A stretch of DNA of 41,116 nt from Chloroflexota bacterium (lineage in GTDB: Bacteria; Chloroflexota; Limnocylindria; Limnocylindrales; CSP1-4): contig JADDQH010000018.1 of the NCBI GenBank assembly GCA_016781485.1, forward strand, positions 1 to 41,116. The letters run 5' to 3'. Positions within the stretch are counted from its first letter, which is position 1. Each line of letters opens with the position of its first letter. The translations under genes and the position numbers were made by a program. The notes beneath the pieces are model-generated. The model did no database searches, had not been told where the DNA came from, and saw only the letters and a program-made list of their open reading frames with translations. Below are positions 1 through 7,047 of this stretch, piece after piece.

Positions 1-186
1 CCGGGAGCTGCGGTCGCGCAGCCCGGCGACGCCCTCGGCCCGATAGCGGCGGACCCACTTGTGGCCGGTCGCCCGGCTGACGCCCATCGCCTCCGCGGCC
101 GTCGCGACCGACCACCCCTCGGCGGTCACGCGGTGCACCAGGAGCGATCGACCAAAGACGTTGAGGCGGGCTCTAGGATGAGCCAC
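1..186 (-). CDS. IS481-like transposase, N-terminal fragment (runs off window)
   Basis: The minus-strand frame starts at a GTG (184-186) and stays open to the window edge, giving 62 residues. The sequence MAHPRARLNVFGRSLLVHRV followed by an alanine-rich helix-turn-helix (about residues 28-50, with SRATGHKWVRRYRAEG) and LRDRSSR matches the N-terminal DNA-binding region typical of IS481/IS3-type transposases. The catalytic DDE domain would lie to the left of the window. The gene is at the edge of the metal island and is consistent with transposon-mediated acquisition. Family assignment is from remembered motif resemblance. Whether the element is intact cannot be seen. Confidence 0.8.
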   Translation of the reverse strand, partial: MAHPRARLNVFGRSLLVHRVTAEGWSVATAAEAMGVSRATGHKWVRRYRAEGVAGLRDRSSR

Positions 187-263
187 GAGAGTGTCCTCAC
201 GGTGCGGATCTTCGACAACCCGAACCGTGGCCGGGGACTCTCATTTGTCAACAACGTCTTTGG
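152..263. repeat. 12-bp inverted repeat flanking the transposase start
   Basis: CCAAAGACGTTG at 152-163 reappears inverted as CAACGTCTTTGG at 252-263. The pair flanks the GTG start of the transposase, one arm being inside the coding region. The outer arm lies in TTGTCAACAACGTC, which resembles an IS481-type terminal sequence, so it probably marks the end of the element. The inner copy could serve as a transposase binding site or form a hairpin in the mRNA. Confidence 0.5.
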
Positions 264-272
264 AGACCACAG

Positions 273-476
273 CTAGCCGCAGCAGCCGCAGTCGCACGCG
301 GTCTCCGGGACCTGTGCCAGGACCTCGACGGTGCTCTCATGCTCGGCATGGCCCGCCGCGCCGCAGCAGGTGCACCCACATGTGCAGCCGGACCCGACAC
401 ATCCGCAGTCACAGCTCAGCATCTCCGTCCGCTGCTCGCCCTGCGTCGTCTGGGTGTCGCGAGCGTCGATCGTCAT
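273..476 (-). CDS. Nested cysteine-rich metallothionein-like peptide (internal start)
   Basis: An in-frame ATG (474-476, minus strand) inside the merR frame is preceded by a perfect AGGAGG (complement of 486-491) at 9 nt spacing. Initiation here gives a 67-residue peptide with cysteine clusters SCDCGC, CTCGCTCC and CDCGCCG. A similar small cysteine-rich peptide follows the second merR at 4494 as a separate gene, which supports the idea that this is an independently translated metal-binding peptide. Metal chelation is inferred from composition only. Confidence 0.5.
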   Translation of the reverse strand: MTIDARDTQTTQGEQRTEMLSCDCGCVGSGCTCGCTCCGAAGHAEHESTVEVLAQVPETACDCGCCG

Positions 477-842
477 TTCGCTGGTCCTCCTATCGGTGCT
501 GAGCCGCCGCCGAAGCTCCGCGAACCGGTCGGCGAGTCGGTGCAGCTCGTCGATCTGCTCGTGCACCTGCCTGGAGCGCCGATCGACGACGTCCAGCAAG
601 CGCTCGGTGTTCGTCGCGCACCGGTGGTCGAAGCAGGTCCCCGCGAGCGTCCGGATCTCGTGGAGCGGCACGTCGAGCCGGCGCAGCGCCAAGACGAGCT
701 CGATCCGCCGCACGTCCGCGTCCCGATACTCGCGGTAGCGGTTCGCGCCGCGCGCGGGGCGCGGCAGAACACCGGCCTCCTCGTAGTAACGGATCGTCGG
801 CGGATCCGTTCCGAGCTTGCGAGCGACCGTTCCGATGTGCAT
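273..842 (-). CDS. MerR-family metal regulator with in-frame cysteine-rich tail
   Basis: This 189-residue protein starts with a classic MerR winged-helix DNA-binding domain (MHIGTVARKL...IRYYEEAGVLP, residues 1-70). A metal-binding-type pair Cys70-x4-Cys75 and a dimerisation helix (about 80-118) follow. After about residue 122 it continues into a tail with many CxC and CC motifs (for example CTCGCTCCG), unlike ordinary MerR proteins. The total is longer than the usual 130-145 residues. The tail has its own Shine-Dalgarno sequence and ATG (see 273-476), so it was probably a separate metallothionein-like gene fused by loss of the merR stop. The ligand is likely a thiophilic metal such as Hg, Cd, Zn or Pb; which one cannot be told. 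The gene faces the BNR/cation-transporter genes, which start on the opposite strand at 1020. Confidence 0.85.
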   Translation of the reverse strand: MHIGTVARKLGTDPPTIRYYEEAGVLPRPARGANRYREYRDADVRRIELVLALRRLDVPLHEIRTLAGTCFDHRCATNTERLLDVVDRRSRQVHEQIDELHRLADRFAELRRRLSTDRRTSEMTIDARDTQTTQGEQRTEMLSCDCGCVGSGCTCGCTCCGAAGHAEHESTVEVLAQVPETACDCGCCG

Positions 843-848
843 GAGGAC

Positions 849-879
849 AGCCTAAACCTTCAGGCAGCTTGAAGGTCAA
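849..879 (-). promoter_or_regulatory. MerR-type promoter/operator for the first merR
   Basis: Read on the minus strand: -35 TTGACC (874-879), a 19-bp spacer (855-873) holding an imperfect palindrome CTTCAAG..CTGAAG, then -10 TAGGCT (849-854). A 19-bp spacer is the hallmark of promoters distorted by MerR regulators. The -10 ends only 6 nt before the ATG (842), so the transcript would be nearly or fully leaderless. Confidence 0.7.
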
Positions 880-1019
880 GCGGAGTTTCCAAATGCCAGC
901 TCGCCTGTCCCGCTTGACGGGGGGAGCCGCGCTGATCCCGGCCCCCCCGGACGTGATACTCGTGAGCCAGCCCTGCGTGGTCGGGGTCGAACAATCACGA
1001 AGCGCCTAGACTCGACGAC

Positions 1020-1940
1020 GTGCCGAAGAAAGAGTCCCGGAGACGGAGCGCGTCGGAGGAACGGTCGGCGCCGAAAGCTCGCAGAGGGTCGTGGCCGCTC
1101 GCGCTCGCGATCGCGGTAACCGCCGCCGCAGCCCTCGTGGTCGTCGCGTGGTTTGCATCTTCGCGACCGAACGAGCAGTCCTCCCGGCGGCCGACGCCGT
1201 GGTCCCGGCTCGGAACGCAAGACGTCCACTCGTTGGCGTTTGCGTCCGACTCCACCGACCATCTCTACTTCGGCCACCACGGCGGGATCCTGGAAACGCG
1301 CGACGGTGGGCGAACGTGGTCCCCCCTTCCTGTCCGTCAGGACGCGATGGGGATGCGGACGGCGCCCGATGGCTCGATCTTCGTCGCCGGCCACGAGGTG
1401 TTCGTGGCGAGTGCCGACGGGGGCAGGACGTGGCGCGACGTCCCGGCGGACCTCCCGAACCTGGACATCCACGCTTTCGCTCGCGATCCCGGCGACCCCG
1501 CGCGGATGTGGGCGTACCTCGCCGAGGGCGGCGTTTATGAGAGTCGGGATGCTGGCAGGACGTGGGAGCGCGTGACGGCCGACCACCGGCCACAGCTCGT
1601 CGCGTTGCGCGCGGGTGGCGCGACCGAGCTGATCGGCCTCGATCCTGCCACCGGACTCGCACGAAGCACGGACGGCGGACGCACCTGGACGTTCGTGTCG
1701 AAGCCTCCGTCCGCACCCGTCGTCTCGCTCGCGGCGACGAACGACGGACGCACCGTGTTGGTCGGGACCACGGACGGCTTGTATCGATCTGACGATAGTG
1801 GCGCGGCCTGGGCGCAGCTCCTACCGCACAGCGCGTTCGCCATAGCTCTCTCCGCAGATGCGCGGAGCATCGCCGTCGTCACGCAAGGAACCGACTTCTA
1901 CCGCTCTCACGATGGAGGGAAGACATGGCCGGGTCCTTAA
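1020..1940 (+). CDS. Membrane-anchored Asp-box (BNR) repeat protein, F510_1955-like
   Basis: 306 residues from a GTG start. A basic N-terminus is followed by one transmembrane anchor (about residues 25-46) and an extracytoplasmic beta-propeller-like domain. At least six Asp-box motifs are visible, such as TRDGGRTW, SADGGRTW, SRDAGRTW, STDGGRTW and SHDGGKTW. Proteins of this kind are often annotated as F510_1955-family glycosylhydrolase and are commonly found next to metal-resistance genes. I see no catalytic evidence for sugar hydrolysis. The stop overlaps the start of the cation transporter by 16 nt, so the two are probably co-transcribed and the function is likely tied to metal handling outside the membrane. 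Confidence 0.8.
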   Translation: MPKKESRRRSASEERSAPKARRGSWPLALAIAVTAAAALVVVAWFASSRPNEQSSRRPTPWSRLGTQDVHSLAFASDSTDHLYFGHHGGILETRDGGRTWSPLPVRQDAMGMRTAPDGSIFVAGHEVFVASADGGRTWRDVPADLPNLDIHAFARDPGDPARMWAYLAEGGVYESRDAGRTWERVTADHRPQLVALRAGGATELIGLDPATGLARSTDGGRTWTFVSKPPSAPVVSLAATNDGRTVLVGTTDGLYRSDDSGAAWAQLLPHSAFAIALSADARSIAVVTQGTDFYRSHDGGKTWPGP

Positions 1941-2575
1941 GGGACTCTGCGGTTCTGACCGAGCGGCCTGCGCTCCTGCGGCGCGGTCTCCTCCTCGAGT
2001 ACCTGACCGTCGGCTGGAACATCGTGGAGGGCATCGTCGCGATGGTCGCCGCCCTCGCCTCTGCCAGCGTCGCCCTGCTCGGCTTCGGCCTGGATAGCTT
2101 CGTCGAGAGCGCGTCCGGGAGCGTGATGATCTGGCGGCTGCGTGCGGAGCGCGGTGCTCTGGATCACGAGGAGATCGAACGGCTGGAGCGGCGGGCGCAG
2201 AAGCTCGTGGGGGCGTCACTCTTCGGTCTCGCCGCCTTCATCGTGATTCGCGCGCTGGTCGCGCTCACCCAGCAGGAGCGGCCGGAGGCGAGCGTGCTCG
2301 GCATCGCCGTCACCGCCTTGTCGATGGGCGTGATGTGGTGGCTCGCGCGGGCCAAGCGGAGGACTGCGATCGAGCTCGGAAGTCGAGCGATGGAGTCGGA
2401 CGCATTCCAGACGACGGCATGCTGGTGGCTGTCGATCGTGACGCTCGCGGGAATCGGCCTCAACGCCGCTGCCGGCTGGTGGTGGGCGGATCCACTCGCG
2501 GCGCTCGGGATGACCTACTTCCTCGTCCGAGAGGGACGAGAGTCGTGGCAAGGCGAGGACTGTTGCGACGTCTGA
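1925..2575 (+). CDS. Cation-diffusion-facilitator-like transporter (transmembrane domain only)
   Basis: 216 residues with five to six hydrophobic segments and no C-terminal cytosolic metal-binding domain. The acidic motifs GLDSFVES (about residue 58) and ESDAFQTT (about residue 158) sit where CDF proteins place their transmembrane metal ligands. The compact length matches the TMEM163/CzcD-like 'cation transporter' subgroup. The ATG overlaps the end of the BNR gene by 16 nt, implying translational coupling. The extreme C-terminus carries CCDV, a possible extra thiol metal site. The role is inferred to be metal efflux; the substrate is unknown. Confidence 0.8.
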   Translation: MAGSLRDSAVLTERPALLRRGLLLEYLTVGWNIVEGIVAMVAALASASVALLGFGLDSFVESASGSVMIWRLRAERGALDHEEIERLERRAQKLVGASLFGLAAFIVIRALVALTQQERPEASVLGIAVTALSMGVMWWLARAKRRTAIELGSRAMESDAFQTTACWWLSIVTLAGIGLNAAAGWWWADPLAALGMTYFLVREGRESWQGEDCCDV

Positions 2576-2689
2576 CGGTACCGGCGCGGACGAGTTGAGC
2601 CGGTGAGCGGGGCGAGAATCGGACAGCGGGCATGATCCCCCGGCGGCTCTCGGTCGGTCCCTGATCTTCTCGCAGCTCTCCTGCTTGCG

Positions 2690-3401
2690 ATGCTTCCAGC
2701 GGGCGCGAACTTCCTGGGCGGCGTTCTAGCCGAGATCGTCCCGGTATCGGATCGCACCCTCGCATTGGCGTTGCACGCCGCGGCCGGAGTCGTGCTCGGG
2801 GTGGTGGCCGTCGAGCTGCTGCCGGAAGCGCTCCACCAGGAGCCTGAGTGGGTGATCATCGCCGCGTTCGTCGCCGCCTGACTGTCGTTCATCGCCCTCG
2901 ATAAGGCAATCGATCTCGTTCGCGCGATCATCGCGGCTCGGTCCGCGCCCAACCGCTCGCGATCTACGCGGCGGTCGCCATCGACCTTTTCAGTGATGGC
3001 CTCATGATCGGCGCTGGCTCGATGATCGCGCTTGGCCTTGCGTTGCTACTCGCACTCGGCCAGTCGGTTGCCGACGTGCCCGAAGGGTTCGCGACCATCG
3101 CTACCTTCCGCCGCGCCGCCGTTCGCAGGGCCGTCCGAGTCGCCGTCGCAGCGTCATTCGCGGTCCCGCTTCTCCTGGGAACCGTGCTTGGGTACGCAGT
3201 GCTCGGGGAAGCATCGGACTTTGCTCGCTACGCCGTCCTGGCTTTCACCGCCGGCATCCTGATGACTGCGTGATCAAGGAGATCGTGCCGCAAGCGCACG
3301 CAGGCAGGGACTGCGGCACTGACGCCCGGCTGCCAACGCTATTTCTGATCGGTGGCTTCGCGTTGTTTGCGTTGCTTGCGACGTTCCTGGGACAGCGCTA
3401 G
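2690..3401 (+). pseudogene. ZIP-family metal transporter, broken
   Basis: Three reading frames together resemble one ZIP protein. The first (2690-2881) has a hydrophobic stretch with HAAAGVVLGVVAVELLPEAL, typical of ZIP TM2. It ends in an early TGA at 2879. Reading continues without an intervening start into LSFIALDKAIDL. A frame change leads to the segment from 3004, which contains SVADVPEGFATIATFRRA (a ZIP TM5-like motif). A further shift near 3270 gives KEIVPQAHA and a last hydrophobic helix ending at a TAG (3399-3401). A premature stop plus at least two frame changes make this a likely pseudogene; several separate sequencing errors would be needed otherwise. Confidence 0.75.
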
Positions 3402-3839
3402 ACGACGTCGGAATTTAACCTGAGAAGGCGCGTTCAACCCATTCCTTCGCGTGGCACCGTTCCCCACCACTTCTCGCCGAGGCTTGGATCGAGGTCTGTC
3501 TCGAGGAGAACGTTGTAGGAATCCGCGTCGTGTGCTCCCTCGGCTTGTCGGGCTCTTTGGGCATCTTCCCGCCTGCCAGTTGGTGAGCTGATGCGGCGAG
3601 CTTACCGGCGGCTGCAGCGGCGCCTCTTTTGGATCCGCGGGCACCAGTGACAAGCGGTACGACTTGAACGGCTCCACCTGCTCCACCTTGATCCCGACGG
3701 CGCCGCCGTACTTCCGAGCGACGGCATCGAGGTCACCCTGGCCCACGACGATCGATCCCCCAAAGCGGTCGAGCAGCACGGGTAGTCCAAGGTCCGCCAC
3801 CATTCGCAGGTCGACCTTCTTCGCGAACGGGTTGGGCAT
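3339..3839 (-). CDS. Uncharacterised protein, paralogue of 20213-20455, with stop-loss extension
   Basis: The first 78 or so residues (MPNPFAKKVDLRMVADLGLP onward) are nearly identical to the 80-residue protein at 20213-20455. There the protein ends in PVS and a stop; here the stop codon is lost and the frame runs on about 87 residues of arginine-rich, unlikely sequence, giving 166 in total. No known domain is recognised. The original gene probably ended near 3606. Two copies 16.5 kb apart, one inside the repeat array, suggest movement or duplication with the cassettes. Confidence 0.55.
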   Translation of the reverse strand: MPNPFAKKVDLRMVADLGLPVLLDRFGGSIVVGQGDLDAVARKYGGAVGIKVEQVEPFKSYRLSLVPADPKEAPLQPPVSSPHQLTNWQAGRCPKSPTSRGSTRRGFLQRSPRDRPRSKPRREVVGNGATRRNGLNAPSQVKFRRRLALSQERRKQRKQREATDQK

Positions 3840-4059
3840 CGGTGTAGCCTCCGGGGACGTTTCACTTCCGCAAGCCGCTCCTCCCGCGCGCCGGCATCGA
3901 CGGAGCGGGAGAGCAGAGGCCGCGACCCGTCGTCGCGCCTCCAGCGGGGAGAGTGTGCCTTAGTTTGAGCGCCTGTTCGCGCCGATCTCCTTACCGGCTC
4001 CCCGGGTCGCCCTCTCGCCTGATCCGTTGAGTACGTGCGCGAAATGGCGGACGGGGGGC

Positions 4060-4090
4060 TTGACTCTACAGCTGCTGTAGGGTCTAGCCT
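4060..4090 (+). promoter_or_regulatory. MerR-type promoter/operator for the second merR operon
   Basis: -35 TTGACT (4060-4065), a 19-bp spacer (4066-4084) containing the perfect palindrome CTACAGCTGCTGTAG (4066-4080), then -10 TAGCCT (4085-4090). This is the standard MerR-activator layout. The ATG at 4100 is 9 nt past the -10, so the mRNA is predicted to be almost leaderless, as for the first merR. Confidence 0.8.
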
Positions 4091-4099
4091 CCCTCGTTC

Positions 4100-4504
4100 A
4101 TGAAGATCGGCGACGTCGCGCGACGGCTCGGAGTGACCCCGCAGGCAGTGCGCTTCTACGAAGAGCGCGGTCTACTCCCGGCGCCCAAGCGGGCAGATAA
4201 CGACTACCGCGACTACGGGCCGGACGACTTCGAACGGCTGCGACTCCTCGTCGGCCTGCGGCAGCTCGATGTCCCACTCGACGCCGCGGCCGCGCTTGCC
4301 GTCCTGTGCGTTCAAGGGCGCTGCGACGACGTATCGGCCGGACTCCGTGAGCTGGTTCGCGACCGCCGAGCCGAGATCGCCCGACGGCGCGCGGAGTTGG
4401 ACCATCTCGATCGCAACCTCCGGATCCTCGACGAGAACCTCGTCGCAGGGGCGAAGCCGGAGCATGCGATCGCCCTTCGTGAAGGAGAGCGAGATGACGT
4501 GTGA
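4100..4504 (+). CDS. MerR-family heavy-metal-responsive regulator
   Basis: 134 residues, normal length for the family. The N-terminal winged helix (MKIGDVARRLGVTPQAVRFY, residues 1-20, then EERGLLPAPKR) is typical. A Cys70-x4-Cys75 pair (LCVQGRC) lies at the same place as in the first MerR and is the likely metal site. The long C-terminal helix follows (residues 78-118). It is the first gene of the operon and sits directly behind its own operator, so autoregulation is expected. Its last 11 nt overlap the next small gene. Mercury is an attractive ligand because a MerA-like gene lies downstream, but this is inference. Confidence 0.9.
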   Translation: MKIGDVARRLGVTPQAVRFYEERGLLPAPKRADNDYRDYGPDDFERLRLLVGLRQLDVPLDAAAALAVLCVQGRCDDVSAGLRELVRDRRAEIARRRAELDHLDRNLRILDENLVAGAKPEHAIALREGERDDV

Positions 4505-4607
4505 CTGCCCCTGCGGCACCTGCTGCGGCTGCCGAGGCTGCGGATGCCCGTGTCCGTGTCGGAGCCATTCCTCGAACCCAGACACTGACACTGGGGGCGG
4601 GAAGTGA
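4494..4607 (+). CDS. Small cysteine-rich metallothionein-like peptide
   Basis: 37 residues starting MTCDCPCGTCCGCRGCGC and continuing CPCPCR before a polar tail; about a dozen cysteines fall in the first 22 residues. The ATG overlaps the merR 3' end in another frame and has AAGGAG upstream at a workable spacing. The stop overlaps the next small frame (GTGA). The composition implies a thiolate metal-binding peptide, either storage or delivery to the reductase downstream. It is too short for standard gene callers. The parallel peptide at 273-476 supports it being real. Confidence 0.7.
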   Translation: MTCDCPCGTCCGCRGCGCPCPCRSHSSNPDTDTGGGK

Positions 4608-4690
4608 TCTGCGAGCTGATCGTCCTGGCAGGGATCTTCGCCGCGCCGCTGCGGCGCGCTCTTGCGCGACGGCGGGGTAACGAGTCGTGA
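4604..4690 (+). CDS. 28-residue hydrophobic peptide between the Cys-peptide and MerA-like genes
   Basis: GTG start (4604-4606) overlaps the stop of the Cys-rich peptide (GTGA), and its own stop (4688-4690) overlaps the GTG of the reductase in the same way. The product MICELIVLAGIFAAPLRRAL plus a basic tail looks like a single membrane helix followed by positive residues. There is no family match that I recognise. It may be a small membrane partner, or only a translational-coupling device bridging the two genes. Confidence 0.45.
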   Translation: MICELIVLAGIFAAPLRRALARRRGNES

Positions 4691-6354
4691 TCGAGCAGTT
4701 CGACGCGATCGTCATCGGCGCGGGCGAAGCGGGTGCCGTCGTCGCGAGCCGTGCCGTCGAAGCAGGCCACCGGGTCGCGATGATCTATCGCGAGCCGTAC
4801 GGAAGCACCTGCGTCAACACCGGCTGCGTCCCGAGCAAGTTCCTGATCCACCGCGCCAGGGTCGCCCAATTCGTGCGGACGGCCGCCCGTTTCCACGTCA
4901 AGGCCGGCGGGCCGCAGGTCGACCTGGCAGGGATCGTCGACGAGAAGAACGCGATGATCGAAGCGCATCGGGACGAGGCGCTGAGCGGCGCGCGCGCGGC
5001 TCGGCACCTGCTCACTTTGATCGAGGGCGAGGCCCGGTTCGTCGGTCCGCGCGAAGTCCACGTCGCAGATCGCCGACTGCGCGCGGATAAGGTCTTCATC
5101 GCCACCGGGATGCGGCCGACGGTACCGCCGATCGACGGGCTCGACACCGTCGCCGCTCTCACGAACGAGACCGCGATGGAGCTCCGGGACGTGCCCGAAC
5201 ACCTCGTCGTCGTTGGGGGAGGGTACATCGCGTGCGAGTTGGGTCAGGCATTCAAGCGGTACGGCTCCGACGTCACCATCGTCCAGAGCGGCGATCATCT
5301 GTGCCCGCAGGAAGAGCCGGACGTGAGCACGCTGCTCGAGCGAGCGTTCAGGGACGAAGCGATCAACGTGCACCTCGCCTCCCGCGCGCTGCGCGTCGAA
5401 CCTTCGCCTGCGGGTGTTCGTGTGTTCGCTCGGCCGGGGGATGGCGAGCTCGTCGTCGAGGGTTCCCATCTGCTCCTTGCGACCGGGCGGACGCCGAACA
5501 CCGACGGGCTGAACCTCGACACCGCCGGTGTGGAACTGCGAGCGGACGGTGGTATCGCCGTCAACGACCACATGGAGACGAGCGTCCCCGGGATATGGGC
5601 GATCGGGGACGTGAACGGTGAGCAGCCGTTCACGCGCGTGTGCCAAGAGGAGGCGAAGGTCGCGTACGCCAACGCCTTCGAAGGGGCGACGTACCGGATC
5701 GAGCGGTCCGCTCTCGGGCACGCCATCTTCACGGACCCTGAGATCGCGAGCGTCGGGCTGACCGAGCAGGAGGCCCGGAGGCAGGGGCGTGACGTCGCGG
5801 TAGGGCTCGTGACGTTCGACCAGGTCGAGAAGGCGGAGATCATCGGGGAGACGACCGGTCTCATCAAGTACGTCGTAGAACGCGCGAGCCGAAGGCTGTT
5901 GGGGGCGCATGTCATCGGTCCTGATGCCGCGAACCTCATTTACGACGCCTCGATCGTCATCCGGCAGCGAGGCCGGTTGGACGACATCGCGAAGACGGTC
6001 GGGATCTTCCCGACGCTTCAGGAGGGGATGGAGGGGACCGCTCGCGGACTCTTGAGGCGGCTCGCGCCCGATGAGGCCAGGAACCCGCTCGCCGCCTTCA
6101 CATCGATCCAAGCCGACAAGAGCTACTGGAGGGACTCCGAAGCCATGCATGAAGATTTTTCGTGCCCGGCGTGCGGTGCCGACCTCGAGGTCAAGGAACG
6201 ACTCTCCGAGGTCGACGTGACGAAGACCGTGGAGCCTCTGCCCGCCGCCGAGCCGACGGGTGAAGAGCCGCCGAAGGTCAGCTTCCAGTGTCCGGCGTGC
6301 GCTGCCGATTTTGACGTCGAGGAAGGGCTGGAGGTGGCTGGACGGCCCGGGTGA
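4687..6354 (+). CDS. MerA-like FAD/NAD(P) disulfide oxidoreductase with C-terminal zinc ribbons
   Basis: 555 residues. An FAD-binding motif GAGEAG (residues 11-16) is followed by the redox-active disulfide CVNTGC (Cys42/Cys47), then a second nucleotide-binding motif GGGYIACELG and ATGRTPNT, then the dimerisation domain with FPTLQEGMEG. This is the mercuric reductase/dihydrolipoamide dehydrogenase family. The N-terminal HMA domain of many MerA proteins is absent, and the usual C-terminal Cys-Cys pair is not seen. Instead about 70 extra residues carry two CPAC motifs (Cys493/496 and Cys535/538). Given the MerR and cysteine-peptide neighbours, metal (for example Hg(II)) reduction is likely but not proven. 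The GTG start overlaps the 28-residue gene. Confidence 0.85.
   Translation: MIEQFDAIVIGAGEAGAVVASRAVEAGHRVAMIYREPYGSTCVNTGCVPSKFLIHRARVAQFVRTAARFHVKAGGPQVDLAGIVDEKNAMIEAHRDEALSGARAARHLLTLIEGEARFVGPREVHVADRRLRADKVFIATGMRPTVPPIDGLDTVAALTNETAMELRDVPEHLVVVGGGYIACELGQAFKRYGSDVTIVQSGDHLCPQEEPDVSTLLERAFRDEAINVHLASRALRVEPSPAGVRVFARPGDGELVVEGSHLLLATGRTPNTDGLNLDTAGVELRADGGIAVNDHMETSVPGIWAIGDVNGEQPFTRVCQEEAKVAYANAFEGATYRIERSALGHAIFTDPEIASVGLTEQEARRQGRDVAVGLVTFDQVEKAEIIGETTGLIKYVVERASRRLLGAHVIGPDAANLIYDASIVIRQRGRLDDIAKTVGIFPTLQEGMEGTARGLLRRLAPDEARNPLAAFTSIQADKSYWRDSEAMHEDFSCPACGADLEVKERLSEVDVTKTVEPLPAAEPTGEEPPKVSFQCPACAADFDVEEGLEVAGRPG
6145..6354 (+). CDS. Possible internally initiated zinc-ribbon protein (C-terminus of the MerA-like gene)
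   Basis: An in-frame ATG at 6145 is preceded by GGAGGG (6128-6133). Starting there gives 69 residues: MHEDFSCPACGADLEV, a linker, and FQCPACAADFDVEEG. The CPxCGAxxEV pattern recalls LysW-type and other small zinc-ribbon proteins. The reductase domain would naturally finish just before this point. It may be a former separate gene fused to the reductase, still able to start on its own. Confidence 0.35.
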   Translation: MHEDFSCPACGADLEVKERLSEVDVTKTVEPLPAAEPTGEEPPKVSFQCPACAADFDVEEGLEVAGRPG

Positions 6355-6415
6355 GGACGCGGGAGCTGACGAGCGCCAAGGCTACGTAGGCGGTTCGGTT
6401 CCGGAGGACGGAGAC

Positions 6416-6751
6416 ATGGGCAACGACGTCACGCCGATCTGCCCGGGGTGCGGGTGTTCGCTGGTCCGGCTTGGGATCCAACCGGGTTCAGCCCGCCCGT
6501 ACCCATTCAACGGGACGACGTATCGGTTCTGCTGCGACGGTTGCGTGGAGCGGTTCCGAGAAGAACCATCGCTGTACGAGGAGCGCGTCCAAGACCTCAC
6601 CGTATGCCCGACGTGCTTGGCGGAGAAGCATCGGGACGAGGCGGTAGTCGTGGAGGTCGCCGGGGCGGACGTCGCCTTCTGCGGGTGCCCGCATTGCGTC
6701 GAGGCCTACCTCGCGGATCCGCACCCACTCGTCGCTCGCCTCGTCGCGTAA
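6416..6751 (+). CDS. TRASH/YHS-like cysteine-rich metal-binding protein
   Basis: 111 residues from ATG 6416, with GGAGG (6402-6406) upstream. Two similar halves are visible: CPGCGC..FNGTTYRFCCDGCVERF (YHS/TRASH-like, about residues 8-47) and CPTC..FCGCPHCVEAYLADP (about 65-103). Such domains bind thiophilic metals and occur in mercury and copper operons. It is the last gene of the metal operon, 61 bp after the reductase. The first repeat of the array begins about 60 bp downstream, so this gene marks the right border of the metal island. Confidence 0.75.
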   Translation: MGNDVTPICPGCGCSLVRLGIQPGSARPYPFNGTTYRFCCDGCVERFREEPSLYEERVQDLTVCPTCLAEKHRDEAVVVEVAGADVAFCGCPHCVEAYLADPHPLVARLVA

Positions 6752-6810
6752 GCGAAGCCGCTCTCCGCATCACGCAGCGCCAAGAGCGGCAAGCACGACG
6801 GCTGGCAACA

Positions 6811-6990
6811 CGATCCGAGGCCTGGGAGTGGGCGGTTCTAACCCTCTCGCCCCGACCATTCCCAGGTCCTTACGAAGCGTGGCGTGTCCCGGGACCGCGC
6901 GCTCTCGTTCCGCTGCGGGTAAGTGGCCACGACCTCTGGCCCGTCCACGTCGACCCGCTCCGCGATGACTTCGGCCGCGAGGAGCCGAAG
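6811..6990 (+). repeat. Array repeat 1, class A arm plus core plus recombinase-tail relic
   Basis: Class A left arm (CGATCCGAGGCCTGGGAG and GGCGGTTCTAACC) runs into the 16-bp core CCTCTCGCCCCGACCA at 6843-6858. This reads like the T-arm and acceptor 3' strand of tRNA-Pro including CCA. To the right, on the minus strand, lies a relic encoding ERVDVDGPEVVATYPQRNE, homologous to the relics at repeats 7 and 10, with a frame change before LGHATLRKD-like sequence. The homology fades near 6990. Confidence 0.75.
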
Positions 6991-7047
6991 CGCCTCATCC
7001 CGAGGACCACCAAGCCGACGAGGACTGACGTTGCGATCATCCGCGGG

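Noticed and set aside
4312-6150. 612-codon open frame on the minus strand
   Set aside because: It lies wholly antisense to the MerR/MerA-like genes, follows their codon pattern and encodes no recognisable motif. It is a shadow frame produced by high GC.
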